Shown here: in pieces, positions 16,100 to 25,691 of the stretch
Numbering within the stretch: position 1 is the stretch's first letter
How the letters are laid out: the number at the start of each line of letters is the position of its first letter
From: an uncultured Lachnospiraceae bacterium
GTDB lineage: Bacteria > Bacillota > Clostridia > Lachnospirales > Lachnospiraceae
DNA length: 50,839 nt
Assembly (NCBI GenBank): GCA_910578795.1
Contig: CAJTSD010000025.1
Location: forward strand, 1 to 50,839
Direction: 5' to 3'
Notes under the pieces: generated by a model
Told to the model about the DNA's origin: nothing
Databases searched by the model: none
Seen by the model: only the letters and a program-made list of their open reading frames with translations
Translations under genes and position numbers: made by a program

Positions 16100-17026
16100 T
16101 TACCAATCAAGCTCAAATGCCGAAAACACATCGGATGTCTTTAAATGTTCCTCTTTATATTTGAGCATGTATGCCTTAATCTCAGCACCTTTGTCCGCCA
16201 AGTCCGTTAAAAGAATATCAAAGTTTTCCTCCGTAATACAACCTGAATCCGCAAACAGCTTATAGTATTCCAAATCATCTGCATGTTCTTCCATAATAAT
16301 ATCCCACGCCTCGCGGGACGCCTTTAAGTAATCTTTTAATTCACGCTCAATTGCCGGAGCAAGTTTATAGGGATGGAGAAGCCGGAAATAGACGATGCGC
16401 AGCTTCATTTTCCGTTTTTCCACGGGATAGGACTTAATGTCGTAGTCCTTGCCCTCGTAATCCTCCTCGCCGCAGGTCCAAAGCTCTTCAAATCCGTCCA
16501 GGTCGTCAAGCCGGATTAAGTCTGTGAGCTTCGCATCCCAGCGTGCAATCCATGCATCGCTTCCAACCTCCAAAGGCTCAAACAGAAAATAATCGTGCAG
16601 TACGGTAACCGCCATCGCGAGCATCCGTCCTAAGCCAAGATCACGCAATTCCTCCCGTGTGCGTATGCGGATTTCCTTTAACCGCACGCAGCCTAAAAAC
16701 AGCTCTTTTCCGCGCAGGAACGCACGGTTTGGTATCGTAACCGTCCGCAAGTGTTCCGCATGCGCAAATGCCCAGTCACCGATTTCCTCTATGGTGTCAG
16801 GAAGGCTGATTTCCTTGATGGTTTTGCAGCTTAAAAATGCCTTTTTTTCAACGGCGGTTACAGGCTTTTCGTCAATGGTATCGGGAACTTTGACTTTTGC
16901 CGCAATACCGCGGTAGCGCTTGATTGCAATGCCGTTTTTGTACGGCACGTATGCAAGCTGACCGCCGCCCTCCGTGTTTTCGACTGTTTGATCCGTTTCC
17001 GGACGTTGTGTATTTTCCATAAGCAT
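16100..17026 (-). CDS. BspA-type leucine-rich-repeat protein in MoxR-VWA operon
   Basis: About 308 residues, no signal peptide. Residues about 40-130 hold LRR_5-like units (VPDTIDEKPVTAVEKKAF, ISLPDTIEEIGDWAF, TIPNRAFLRGKELF), with the usual I..x..F spacing. The C-terminal half is charged, alpha-helical and unassigned. Several ATGs cluster after GGAAAGG; I chose 17026, and 17029 is possible. The stop of the MoxR gene is 33 bp upstream, so this is the last gene of the VWA-MoxR-LRR operon. LRRs usually bind protein partners, so it may be the recognition or substrate arm of the module; that is inference. Confidence 0.8.
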   Translation of the reverse strand: MLMENTQRPETDQTVENTEGGGQLAYVPYKNGIAIKRYRGIAAKVKVPDTIDEKPVTAVEKKAFLSCKTIKEISLPDTIEEIGDWAFAHAEHLRTVTIPNRAFLRGKELFLGCVRLKEIRIRTREELRDLGLGRMLAMAVTVLHDYFLFEPLEVGSDAWIARWDAKLTDLIRLDDLDGFEELWTCGEEDYEGKDYDIKSYPVEKRKMKLRIVYFRLLHPYKLAPAIERELKDYLKASREAWDIIMEEHADDLEYYKLFADSGCITEENFDILLTDLADKGAEIKAYMLKYKEEHLKTSDVFSAFELDW

Positions 17027-17058
17027 CATCTGCCTTTCCAATATCCTTTATCCTGATA

Positions 17059-18582
17059 TTAAAGTTCAAGCTTGTCAATTTCCTGCAAAATATCGTCTTC
17101 ACGCTCATGAAGCATTAGGTCTTCGTTGTGCTTTGCATAGTCGGGACTTCCATATGTGCCGATAAAGCGTGAGCTATATACATTGACCGTCAGCTCCGTA
17201 ACCAGCACAAGCAGCTCATTCCCGTCCATAAACGCCACCTCGCTGAACGCAAATACATTGTGCAGGCGCGACTGAATTCTTGCATTTTCTTCTTTCATCG
17301 CCGCTACTTCACCGTCAAACGCGCCTTTCAGCACGGCAAACGGATTTTCGCTTCGGTTGAGCCGCAGTTCTTTTTCGCGTGCCTCAAGGAATTGGATAAT
17401 GGCGCGGTTCTTCCTTCTGTCCTCACCGGAAAGCGTACCCGCAGAGCGCATGGATTCGAGCAGCTTCTGCCTTGCCTGAATCTGGGATTCGACAATGGCG
17501 CAAATATCCGTTTCGCCGCCGTTTTGGGTATTTTCAGCACGCTCGTACAGTGCCTTAATAATCTTGAGCACCTTCATCAGCTCCGCAAGGTAATCGGCGG
17601 TTTCCAAATTCTCCCGCATCTCGCTCTCAAGTTTATCCAGCAGCATTCCGACCAAAGAAAGCCGCTCGTCGAATTTGGCAATGCGGGCGCGCTCTACCTC
17701 CTGCGCGGAATTGGTGCCGTTTAAAATATCTTCTACTTTATAGTCCTTTTTATATTTATTATAAAGCTCATAATATGCCGTGAATTCTTTCACAATCTTT
17801 TCATTATGAAGGTACTGCCCGACAAGCGTTTCGTCCACCGTGATTCCCTCTTCTTCACACAGAAGCATCGTTGCTGATAAATCCTCCCAGCCGCGCGCAG
17901 TTACGTAGGACTTACCGCCGACATTTGTTTCCACGCGGTAAAAATCACTTTTTTTCATATCCAAATACGTTGTCACCGCATTGTGAATGCCCTGTTTTAA
18001 AGCGTATTCCTTCCATGTGGGGTAATCCGCCTCAACCTCCACAAGCTTCATTCTGTCCATTGTCACCACGTCGAACTCCCGTACGGACTTGTTGTATTCC
18101 GGCGGATTTCCTGCTGTCACAATGACCCAGCCGTCAGGCACTTTATGCTTTCCGAAAATCTTGTACTGCAAAAACTGCAGCATCGACGGCGCAAGCGTTT
18201 CCGATACGCAGTTAATCTCATCAAGGAACAAAATGCCCTCCTCAATGCCGGAGCCCTCCATGACCTCATAAATAGAGGCAATAATCTCACTCATGGTATA
18301 TTCGGAAATATCGAACTCCATGCCCTTGTAATTTTTATGCGTGATGAACGGAAGTCCAAGCGCCGACTGCCTTGTATGGTGTGTCATGGAATAGCTGACA
18401 AGCGCGATGCCAAGCTCCTGTGCAATCTGCTCCATAATCGCCGTTTTTCCGATGCCCGGCGAACCTAACAGGAAAATCGGACGCTGCCGAACAACGGGAA
18501 TCCGGTAATCACCGTATTCATCTTTTTTCAAATATAGTTTTACGGAATTTTTAATATGATTTTTTGCCTGTTTGATATTCAT
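17059..18582 (-). CDS. MoxR-family AAA+ ATPase
   Basis: AAA+ ATPase of the MoxR group, which works with VWA proteins as a metal-dependent chaperone. Walker A GSPGIGKT is at residues 40-47, Walker B ILFLDEINCVS near 118-128, sensor 1 WVIVTAGNPPEYN, and the MoxR-typical RMKLVEVEADY follows. Residues beyond about 290 form a long helical C-terminal extension, making it 507 residues against about 320 for plain MoxR. AAAGGG precedes ATG. It lies 35 bp downstream of the VWA gene. It resembles ATPases found with DUF2201 proteins in conflict and stress systems. Confidence 0.9.
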   Translation of the reverse strand: MNIKQAKNHIKNSVKLYLKKDEYGDYRIPVVRQRPIFLLGSPGIGKTAIMEQIAQELGIALVSYSMTHHTRQSALGLPFITHKNYKGMEFDISEYTMSEIIASIYEVMEGSGIEEGILFLDEINCVSETLAPSMLQFLQYKIFGKHKVPDGWVIVTAGNPPEYNKSVREFDVVTMDRMKLVEVEADYPTWKEYALKQGIHNAVTTYLDMKKSDFYRVETNVGGKSYVTARGWEDLSATMLLCEEEGITVDETLVGQYLHNEKIVKEFTAYYELYNKYKKDYKVEDILNGTNSAQEVERARIAKFDERLSLVGMLLDKLESEMRENLETADYLAELMKVLKIIKALYERAENTQNGGETDICAIVESQIQARQKLLESMRSAGTLSGEDRRKNRAIIQFLEAREKELRLNRSENPFAVLKGAFDGEVAAMKEENARIQSRLHNVFAFSEVAFMDGNELLVLVTELTVNVYSSRFIGTYGSPDYAKHNEDLMLHEREDDILQEIDKLEL

Positions 18583-18610
18583 AATTGAATCCCTTTCTTC
18601 CTCAAATTAG

Positions 18611-18635
18611 TAACAGTTCAGCCTTCGGCTTCCTG
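18611..18635. repeat. 25-bp dispersed repeat, copy 2, forming the 3' end of the VWA gene
   Basis: Identical to 3254-3278. Bases 18618-18635 encode the last five residues (QEAEG) and the stop codon of the VWA protein on the minus strand, so the repeat overlaps coding sequence and may have set the present C-terminus. Confidence 0.75.
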
Positions 18636-19961
18636 CTCCTCAAAATGTTCTATATCCTCCGCCGGAAGCACAAGCTTAATTGCCCACGGCGGTGTCGGCG
18701 GTTTTTCGAAATCGTCTTCCAAAAACACAAATGCCGTGTCATAATTGTAAGGCGGTTTATTTTCAGGATACACGCCGTAACCGTCCGTAAAATAAATCAG
18801 TCCTTTTAAATTCTCAAATTCCCCGTTCTCTATCGCGTTGTTCACATACGCAAACACGGGACGGAAATCCGTAGAACCAAAGCCCTCAAGCTGCCCTTCC
18901 TTCATAAACGCCTCAAACTCCTCGTCGTTTGTGATTTTCGTGTCACGGCGCACCTCGGAATCACACTGGATAATGTGTATATTGACCTTTCGGAAAAAGT
19001 TTTCACTGCTTTTTAAAATACTGTAAGTCTTATTCAGGAAGCATTGTACAATCTCTCCGCGGCACGAACCGGAGGTATCGATTGCAACCACAAATTCTTT
19101 GATTTTATTGACGTCCTTGTACTCAAGCGGCTCCACAAGCGGCAGATTTCCGTATAGGGAAAGCCCATAGGTATAATACACATAGTCAAACTCGTCGTCA
19201 TTGACCTGTATATCCTCCCCCGACACGCTGAAACGCCGCAGAAAATCGCCGTAATCATAGGTTTCCTTTGTCGCCTCCTCAAGATTTTGCAGAATGCTCT
19301 TATCGTCTGATTTATCCTCCGAAAAAGATTTCAGCTCCGCCTTAATCCGCTCGCTGAGCTTCTTCCACTGCTCCTGCGTAATCTCAAGCGTTTCTGCATT
19401 TTCCGCCGCAGCCCAGCTCTCGTGAACGTCGCGCCGGAACAGATTCGCAAGCTCCAAAAGCTCCGTTGTGCCAAGCCGGTCGTTTTTCAGGTTTCTGTAT
19501 ATGCGTTCCGCCGTCAAGGTTCCTGCCTTTTTGCGCCATTCCTCCAGTGTTTCCCTGCGCTCACGGTCGCCTGTCACATCAATTCCCGATATACCAAGCG
19601 AAAGGATTGCATTCTCCACCGCCATATCCGCCGCCACGTCCCAAAGCTCCTGTTCCATGCGCCCATAACGGTAGGAATGGCTGAAAATACAATGGAGAAG
19701 GATATGAAGGTGTGTCCGGATTATATTATTCGGATTTTTTTTATACAACCGGACAATGGTGCGCGGGTCATAGTATATAACCGCCTCGCCGGGCGCGTTG
19801 ATGTCGCACCGAATGTCGTCCGCGCCTGTCTGTTCTTTCAGCTTGATGCCCGATAGCGCCACATCAAGAAAGCGCAGGTTTACCAAAATTCGGTCCCGCG
19901 ACAACCCCCAAATCCGCGACGCAATTTCTGACACGCGTGTCATATTTTCGTCTTTTTCCAT
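18618..19961 (-). CDS. DUF2201/VWA-like domain protein, MoxR partner
   Basis: 447 residues. The N-terminal DUF2201 part looks like a zincin-type metallopeptidase fold with His84, His86, His90 and His95 (THLHILLHCIFSH), but the Glu of HExxH is absent, so proteolysis is doubtful. The C-terminal VWA-like domain has a MIDAS motif (VVAIDTSGSC) and later TDFRP and YFTDGYG. It is the first gene of the three-gene operon. The start at 19961 (MEKDEN) has GAGAGGG seven bases upstream. The McrC-like gene ends 15 bp further upstream, so all may share one transcript. Confidence 0.88.
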   Translation of the reverse strand: MEKDENMTRVSEIASRIWGLSRDRILVNLRFLDVALSGIKLKEQTGADDIRCDINAPGEAVIYYDPRTIVRLYKKNPNNIIRTHLHILLHCIFSHSYRYGRMEQELWDVAADMAVENAILSLGISGIDVTGDRERRETLEEWRKKAGTLTAERIYRNLKNDRLGTTELLELANLFRRDVHESWAAAENAETLEITQEQWKKLSERIKAELKSFSEDKSDDKSILQNLEEATKETYDYGDFLRRFSVSGEDIQVNDDEFDYVYYTYGLSLYGNLPLVEPLEYKDVNKIKEFVVAIDTSGSCRGEIVQCFLNKTYSILKSSENFFRKVNIHIIQCDSEVRRDTKITNDEEFEAFMKEGQLEGFGSTDFRPVFAYVNNAIENGEFENLKGLIYFTDGYGVYPENKPPYNYDTAFVFLEDDFEKPPTPPWAIKLVLPAEDIEHFEEQEAEG

Positions 19962-19976
19962 ATTCATTCCCTCTCT

Positions 19977-21509
19977 TTAACTGACACCACCATAAAGCGC
20001 CGTTCCGTTTGGCATTTCGAACGCTTGCGGAATATACTCCGTAATATTCGTAATATGCTTTATCGGTTCCCCTTGCAGGTAAATTTCAAAGAGTTCTCCT
20101 GCACACAGCTTTACTACCCTGATGCTCCCTAATTTCTTACCGTCAATCGTATGCAGCATCTTCAAATCCACAGAACCGAAATCCAGCCCGGCTCCTTCAT
20201 GTGGGCAAAGGAACATATTCTGCACATACCGATACCCCTGTTTATCGATAAAGTCATCATAAGCCAAACGGTACAGGTACTGTTTCACAATATCCTGTAT
20301 TCCCGGCTGTCCGGTTATTTTATATCCTTCATCTTGTTTCTTAAATTGAATACAGTAATATTTCGCGTCATAGATGGCAAAACAATATTCATCGGGTTCC
20401 CGCACCGGATAGATACAAAGGATATCCGGTTTCAATGTATCCGCACCGTCGTCAAAAACATCAAGATGATTTCCATGCCATATCGGTCTGTCAATGATCT
20501 GTAATAGCGTTTCACTGCTTCTCGCGGCATATTCTTCCGATACTTTTGTGGGAAGATCTGACAGCTTCCGATTCCGCATATCCCCAAAAACCGTTGCACA
20601 GACCTTTTCCCATACAAGGTTAAAACTGTTCGTTCCGAAAAGGCTATACTGCAGATTCTCCTGTTCCGCCCTGGTATTGCTGATATATGCATAAAGTGTT
20701 TTTAATACCGTTCTCTTTTTGGTAACAAACTGCGTTTGCAGTTCTCTCTCAATCCGGTACTGAATATACTCCGCACTTCCAAATTCATCCAGGCTTGCAG
20801 TTGTCAGCTCCGCTTCCGCAATATCAAACAATGTCAAAACATCTGTTTCCCTTAATTCCTTCGTACATTGGGATAATACGCACTCATGAAGCCTTCTGAT
20901 ATAATCCGTTTCATTATCCACAATGCCACGCGTTTGCAACTCAACATAATAAGGGCAGTTTTTCTGTATCAAGGCATACGTTTCATGAATTGTCTGATCC
21001 CACAGAATCTCACCGCTGCCGTTTGTTTCAATTATTTCCTGTTGGTTCGTGTATATACCATCTTGAAAATAATTTTCCAGCAAATACAAAGATACGGCAA
21101 GACGGTTAAAAATCCTGTTTTCCCCATCGCCATGATACAAATAAACCAACTGTTCTTTGGCATTATATTTTTTTATCACTTTCAAAACCTGTTTTAATTG
21201 CTGCAGTGGTTTTGTGGTTGAAACGATATACTTTGGATAACACTTAAATATACAGTCTTCTATCACAACGATTCCTACAAAATCGAATAGGTATACCGCA
21301 TTTATACCCGTTTCCAATATATCTGTCAAAATAATATCCTGACTGGATAGCTCCTCATATTCCGGCTTTGCCGACGGAATGATTTTTACAACGCCATACT
21401 TTTTCAGTATTCCCATAAGCCGTTTTGTCTTTTCCAATGCCGTACCAAGCTCTTCGGAAATTTCCTGCAGCCGGTAATGTTTCCGCTCCCGAAAGAATCC
21501 TCCTATCAT
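19977..21509 (-). CDS. LlaJI-like (McrC-type) restriction endonuclease subunit
   Basis: 510 residues. It matches the R2 subunit of LlaJI-type systems, which cut DNA with the GTPase subunit. A PD-(D/E)XK nuclease core is visible: KPDILCIYP (Asp), then FAIYDAKYY (Asp-x-Lys) some 15 residues later, near residues 365-390. The N-terminus (residues 1-60) looks like a winged helix (RLQEISEELGTALEKTKRLM). GGAG lies upstream of ATG, and the GTPase gene ends 6 bp before it. It acts in the cytoplasm on DNA lacking the cognate methylation. Confidence 0.88.
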   Translation of the reverse strand: MIGGFFRERKHYRLQEISEELGTALEKTKRLMGILKKYGVVKIIPSAKPEYEELSSQDIILTDILETGINAVYLFDFVGIVVIEDCIFKCYPKYIVSTTKPLQQLKQVLKVIKKYNAKEQLVYLYHGDGENRIFNRLAVSLYLLENYFQDGIYTNQQEIIETNGSGEILWDQTIHETYALIQKNCPYYVELQTRGIVDNETDYIRRLHECVLSQCTKELRETDVLTLFDIAEAELTTASLDEFGSAEYIQYRIERELQTQFVTKKRTVLKTLYAYISNTRAEQENLQYSLFGTNSFNLVWEKVCATVFGDMRNRKLSDLPTKVSEEYAARSSETLLQIIDRPIWHGNHLDVFDDGADTLKPDILCIYPVREPDEYCFAIYDAKYYCIQFKKQDEGYKITGQPGIQDIVKQYLYRLAYDDFIDKQGYRYVQNMFLCPHEGAGLDFGSVDLKMLHTIDGKKLGSIRVVKLCAGELFEIYLQGEPIKHITNITEYIPQAFEMPNGTALYGGVS

Positions 21510-21515
21510 GTGCGC

Positions 21516-23198
21516 TTACTCCAATGCTTCCCTATTTTCCTGCGATAACCCTTCCAGTCCGAAAACCCCTTCACATTCTGTTTCAAAGGTCTTACAGATT
21601 TCGGAATAAATCATTTTTCCGTTCTTCTTTGCATGCCCTCTAAAAATATTATGCGGACGCATCTTCATTACATCCTCAAGCAGGTACATAATGACCTTAC
21701 TTTCAAATGCCTTTACGAATTGCTCCTCATTCTCCAGCGCATGGTCAAGCATTGATTTCGCAATAAAAAACGGTCCTAACAGCTTATCTTCATTGATTTT
21801 ACAGTCATCTGACAGTAAAATCTGATTGATTTGTACGCGCAAAGCATTCCATTTGACATACCTTCTATGATCTCCCATTCCTATAGGAATAATATAGTTC
21901 TGAACTTTCTGCTCTTCCTCATCAATCCCAATATATTCAAATTCCCACCTGCGTTTAAATGCCGTATCCAGCATATATACTCCCTGATCCGCACTGTTCA
22001 TCGTAGCCCAAATAAACAGATTATCAGGAAGCTTGATATCCTTATAATCATCAGGGTCTCCGTGAAGCTTGTCTGCCAAATAGGTTCTCATGTCCTCGGT
22101 AGTATGAACGCTATATTCACTGACATTATCGCTGTTTCTGTCCAACAGTTGAAAAATTTCCCCAAAGACAGCCGCTGCGTTTGCCCTGTTAATCTCCTCA
22201 ATCAGCAATAAATAGGGTTTGATATGCTCCTGATCCTTACTATTCTCCAAAGCCTTCACATATATCCGCATAAAAGGTCCCGGAACATATTGATAACGAA
22301 TACTGTCATTGCCCTCTGCATCTTTATCGGAAACCGGCTTATAAGTACCCACAAAATGGGCATAGGAATAATTTGGATGAAAGGTAACCCGCTCATAATT
22401 TGAGGAATCTGCACCAAGCAGCTTATCCTTTTCCTGATTCAAGGTATAGCTCTTACCCGTACCGGGCGCGCCGAAAATTATTCTGTTGCGGGCAAATGTA
22501 CTTTGATATCCGGTATGAAAAGAAACCTCAGTTTCTGTCTGCGGCAACGTAATCTCGTTCTCAATCCCGTAAAAACTGCAAAAATTAGCATACGAAAAAC
22601 GATCAAAAAATTCTTTTCTATCGCGGGGATTTCCAACAGGCATATGTGCCTCAATATATGTTAATTCTCTTTTTGCCTCTTCCAAATCGCGTTCTTCTAT
22701 ATATAACACCGCTTGTCCAAAAGCCCATTTTACCCTAACGGGTTCTGCATAGCTTTTGATGGCATTTAACAGAATGTCATCGCTTCCGCCACCGATCCTG
22801 CGATGGAAAAAATCATCAAACTTTACTTCATGAACAGGCGACGTAAGAATTTCTTTCACGATTTCACAGAATATCAAAATAGCATCGTCATCCCCTTTCA
22901 CATAGGGGTTCGGTGCAAAATACGTTTTTATCCAGAATTGGATATAACGCGTTAAATTTTCATCGTCAAACGTAAACAGGTAATCGTGTATCCGAAAACG
23001 GTTTCCGCCTCTGTCCTCCATCCCAAACTGGCATGCCTGCTGATATGATGTTCTTTTATATCCCGGCGACTTCACTTCAATTTCATTGGCAGCCTCACTC
23101 CACTCCATGCTTCTTGCTTCATCGGGGTATACTTCCAGCAATGCTTTTAAGTTTTTTAACGTAAAGTTCCGAAACCTGGCAAACGGTGAAAATGACAT
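21516..23198 (-). CDS. McrB-like GTPase subunit of the LlaJI-type restriction system
   Basis: 560 residues. The AAA+ GTPase domain occupies the C-terminal half: Walker A GAPGTGKS at residues 243-250, Walker B YLLLIEEINRA, and the McrB signature MNSADQGV with LDTAFKRRWEF. McrB proteins bind GTP and drive the McrC-type nuclease. The N-terminal 230 residues should be the DNA-recognition part and are not recognisable. AAAGG precedes ATG, which is two bases after the methyltransferase stop, so the genes are coupled. Confidence 0.92.
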   Translation of the reverse strand: MSFSPFARFRNFTLKNLKALLEVYPDEARSMEWSEAANEIEVKSPGYKRTSYQQACQFGMEDRGGNRFRIHDYLFTFDDENLTRYIQFWIKTYFAPNPYVKGDDDAILIFCEIVKEILTSPVHEVKFDDFFHRRIGGGSDDILLNAIKSYAEPVRVKWAFGQAVLYIEERDLEEAKRELTYIEAHMPVGNPRDRKEFFDRFSYANFCSFYGIENEITLPQTETEVSFHTGYQSTFARNRIIFGAPGTGKSYTLNQEKDKLLGADSSNYERVTFHPNYSYAHFVGTYKPVSDKDAEGNDSIRYQYVPGPFMRIYVKALENSKDQEHIKPYLLLIEEINRANAAAVFGEIFQLLDRNSDNVSEYSVHTTEDMRTYLADKLHGDPDDYKDIKLPDNLFIWATMNSADQGVYMLDTAFKRRWEFEYIGIDEEEQKVQNYIIPIGMGDHRRYVKWNALRVQINQILLSDDCKINEDKLLGPFFIAKSMLDHALENEEQFVKAFESKVIMYLLEDVMKMRPHNIFRGHAKKNGKMIYSEICKTFETECEGVFGLEGLSQENREALE

Positions 23199-23199
23199 G

Positions 23200-25062
23200 T
23201 TAACTTACCTTTCCCTTTCTGTTCTCCTTCGTTCCCTCTTCCTCAAACCGTTTTAATGCATCCGTCTCCTCCTGCGAAAAAGCCAGCTTGGGGTAACATT
23301 TTAAAATTTCCTTCATAATCTGAATCAGCACATCAACCACAATCGAATTGCCCGCCTGCTGATACGCAGATGTATCGGACACAACAATTTGAAAGCTGTC
23401 ACAAAAACCCATAAGTCTTAAGCATTCCCTCGGGGTAAGCTTTCTCAGCCTTCCGTCCGTTGTGACATAATTGTCCACGCCAGCCCTGTGCATTTTATGC
23501 ATCGTCGTTAAAAGCGGACGTGCCACCTCCAAATCTGTCTCCGGTCTTGAATAAAAATTCTTCGTTCCCGTAGCAAGAACATATTTTCTTACCTTCTCAG
23601 ACAGGAAATATTTTTCCAAATCCTCCATTGTTTTTTCTTTATCCGTATTTTCCTCTTCAAATACAAAATCCCCATGCCAGTTAAACTGCTGGTTCCTTTT
23701 TTGGCAAAGCTGCACGTCGCCGTCAATCTGTGTATACCGCTTCTCTAAATTTTTTTCCATGGTGACAAAATCTACCCCTTTTTTAGGCAGGTAATAACGT
23801 CCCGACACATGATCCAGGAGAAAATCCTGCATTTTTTTCTCCAGCGGAAACGGCTGCGGCGGCATAAACTCCTGTTCCAGCATCAAATCATTTCGAAATC
23901 CCACGACAAATACCCGTTCCCGGTTTTGCGGAATCCCAAAATCCCGTGCATTTAATATCATTTTCTTCCATGTGTAGTTTAATTCCGTGAATACCCGGGA
24001 AACGGTTTCCCACGTTTTTCCTTCATCATTGCTCAACAGTGCCTTCACATTTTCATAGATAAAGACCTTTGGTTTGATCTCGCTGACCAATCTTGCATAC
24101 TCATAAAACAGGGTTCCTCTTGTATCCTCCAAGCCGCGTTGTTTTCCCACAAGACTAAAGGACTGGCACGGGCTGCCTCCTACAAATAAATCCACCTGTC
24201 CCTCATACTGCTTTCCATCTAAAAAACATACATTCCAATGATATTGGTCTTCGCTAATCTTATAATTTGCCATATAGCTGGCTTTTACCTTATTCTGTGT
24301 TTCTTTTCCGCTATACAGTCTGTCCACATACTTTTTCTTTTCCGCATAATCCTCAATGTCCGCCAGCTCCCGCAATATATGTAATGTGTTTATCTTTTCA
24401 TGAAGCATGCCTGTGCGTTCACTAAGATCCCTCACGTTTTTAATTACTTTTTTTCCCTTATTTTCTTCCAATATGTCATATGCCTTTTTTAAATCTTCAG
24501 AAACCTCCAGCCATAAAATCTGATCCGTACTCTTAAAGGGTACATCCGTTTTTCCCAAACCACTCATCGCGTTATCTTTTTTAAAGTCATTGACAACCTC
24601 CAAAATACATTGGAATGCCGTTAAAATACCGGTCCGCCTGTCGTTTCTTTTCTCTAATCCGCTCAGAAATCCTGTGTATTCCTTAAACCGCGCCTTTTTG
24701 AGCCCTTCCATTTTTAGAATTCGGTCTAATATGCCTGCAATCAATTCCTTGGAATCTTTTTCCGCAATACGGTCAATACTGTCAGTCACTTTGATATATT
24801 CCGTCTTTGCCGCGTCCAGCATTGTGTCTAACTGAAGCTTGTATTCCTTCTCCTCATCTGTTTTGACTTCAATGCGTCGAATCAAAGCCTCCAAAACACG
24901 TAACTCGCCCTCTATTTCATCCAAATCAATCTCTATCGTTTTTGATAATATATCAACGTCTCCGTTGTCACATGCAAACACAATTTCATGGTCCAACTCC
25001 ATTCTGTCAAGCGTATGTTCTATCGCACCAATTCCACTAAAGACGGTTGCTAATCTAATCAT
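23200..25062 (-). CDS. DNA (cytosine-5) methyltransferase with a large insertion
   Basis: The modification enzyme of the LlaJI-like system. Motif I FSGIGAIE is at residues 8-15, the catalytic Cys299 is in GGSPCQSFS (motif IV), ENV with the catalytic Glu follows in VFIYENVKAL, motif VIII is PQNRERVF, and motifs IX-X end in RECLRLMGF and QQAGNSIVV. Motif I to IV normally spans about 65-75 residues; here it spans about 290, so about 210 residues of mostly charged helix, probably coiled coil, are inserted after FACDNGD. I chose ATG 25062 (MIRLATVFSG) with GGAGAAAAAG; in-frame starts up to 25083 exist. Total about 620 residues. Confidence 0.9.
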   Translation of the reverse strand: MIRLATVFSGIGAIEHTLDRMELDHEIVFACDNGDVDILSKTIEIDLDEIEGELRVLEALIRRIEVKTDEEKEYKLQLDTMLDAAKTEYIKVTDSIDRIAEKDSKELIAGILDRILKMEGLKKARFKEYTGFLSGLEKRNDRRTGILTAFQCILEVVNDFKKDNAMSGLGKTDVPFKSTDQILWLEVSEDLKKAYDILEENKGKKVIKNVRDLSERTGMLHEKINTLHILRELADIEDYAEKKKYVDRLYSGKETQNKVKASYMANYKISEDQYHWNVCFLDGKQYEGQVDLFVGGSPCQSFSLVGKQRGLEDTRGTLFYEYARLVSEIKPKVFIYENVKALLSNDEGKTWETVSRVFTELNYTWKKMILNARDFGIPQNRERVFVVGFRNDLMLEQEFMPPQPFPLEKKMQDFLLDHVSGRYYLPKKGVDFVTMEKNLEKRYTQIDGDVQLCQKRNQQFNWHGDFVFEEENTDKEKTMEDLEKYFLSEKVRKYVLATGTKNFYSRPETDLEVARPLLTTMHKMHRAGVDNYVTTDGRLRKLTPRECLRLMGFCDSFQIVVSDTSAYQQAGNSIVVDVLIQIMKEILKCYPKLAFSQEETDALKRFEEEGTKENRKGKVS

Positions 25063-25083
25063 CTTTTTCTCCATCTCCATCAC

Positions 25084-25674
25084 CTAAAAATTCACAATCT
25101 CCCCACTACAAGCCGCCTCCATAATTGCCTGCACGTCCGCGCCGTCAAGGTCAAGCCCCTCGGCGCTGACAAAATGCGTATTTTCCACACCGTAAAGCCT
25201 GCAAATGGCGTTCACATACTCAAAGCCGAAATTGCAGTCCCCGATGTAACCGCCGCTGGTCGTGACATAGTACATGTCATGAGCGTTTGTCAAGCCGATT
25301 GGCGCGCCGTCCTGTGCGTAGGTGAAGGTAATGCCATCCACACTTGTCAGCTCCAAAAAAATCTTAAGCGATGCCGGAAACGACATATCCCAGTAAGGAG
25401 CTGCAATAACGAGCATATCCGCGCCTGCGACAGCGTTTGCATAGTCAAACATCGTATCGTCCGTCTGCCCTGCTGCCAAAAGCTCGTCGCGCCGCTGCAG
25501 CCGTTCGTAGTTAAGCGGCAACATGTTTTCCGTCGATAACCGTATTTCTTCTATATGAAATGCCATATCCTGGCTGTTCGCCTCGCGTATCCGTTCCAGG
25601 AGCTGCTCCGCCAAAGCCAAAGTCCTCGAATCCCTGCCGCGCACACACGCGTTGATAAAAAGTAATGTCGGCAT
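25084..25674 (-). CDS. Flavodoxin-fold NAD(P)H oxidoreductase (AzoR/NQO-like)
   Basis: 196 residues. It starts with the flavodoxin-like first strand and phosphate loop (LLFINACVRGRDSRT) and has the flavin-contact motif VIAAPYWDMSFPASLKIFLE and the later YVTTSGGY, as in FMN-dependent NADH-azoreductases and quinone reductases. It would transfer two electrons from NAD(P)H to quinones or azo compounds in the cytoplasm. GGGAGAAGG precedes ATG. It follows the SGNH esterase by 17 bp and precedes the methyltransferase directly, so transcription may run from it into the restriction operon. Confidence 0.85.
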   Translation of the reverse strand: MPTLLFINACVRGRDSRTLALAEQLLERIREANSQDMAFHIEEIRLSTENMLPLNYERLQRRDELLAAGQTDDTMFDYANAVAGADMLVIAAPYWDMSFPASLKIFLELTSVDGITFTYAQDGAPIGLTNAHDMYYVTTSGGYIGDCNFGFEYVNAICRLYGVENTHFVSAEGLDLDGADVQAIMEAACSGEIVNF

Positions 25675-25691
25675 TTTAATAACCTTCTCCC

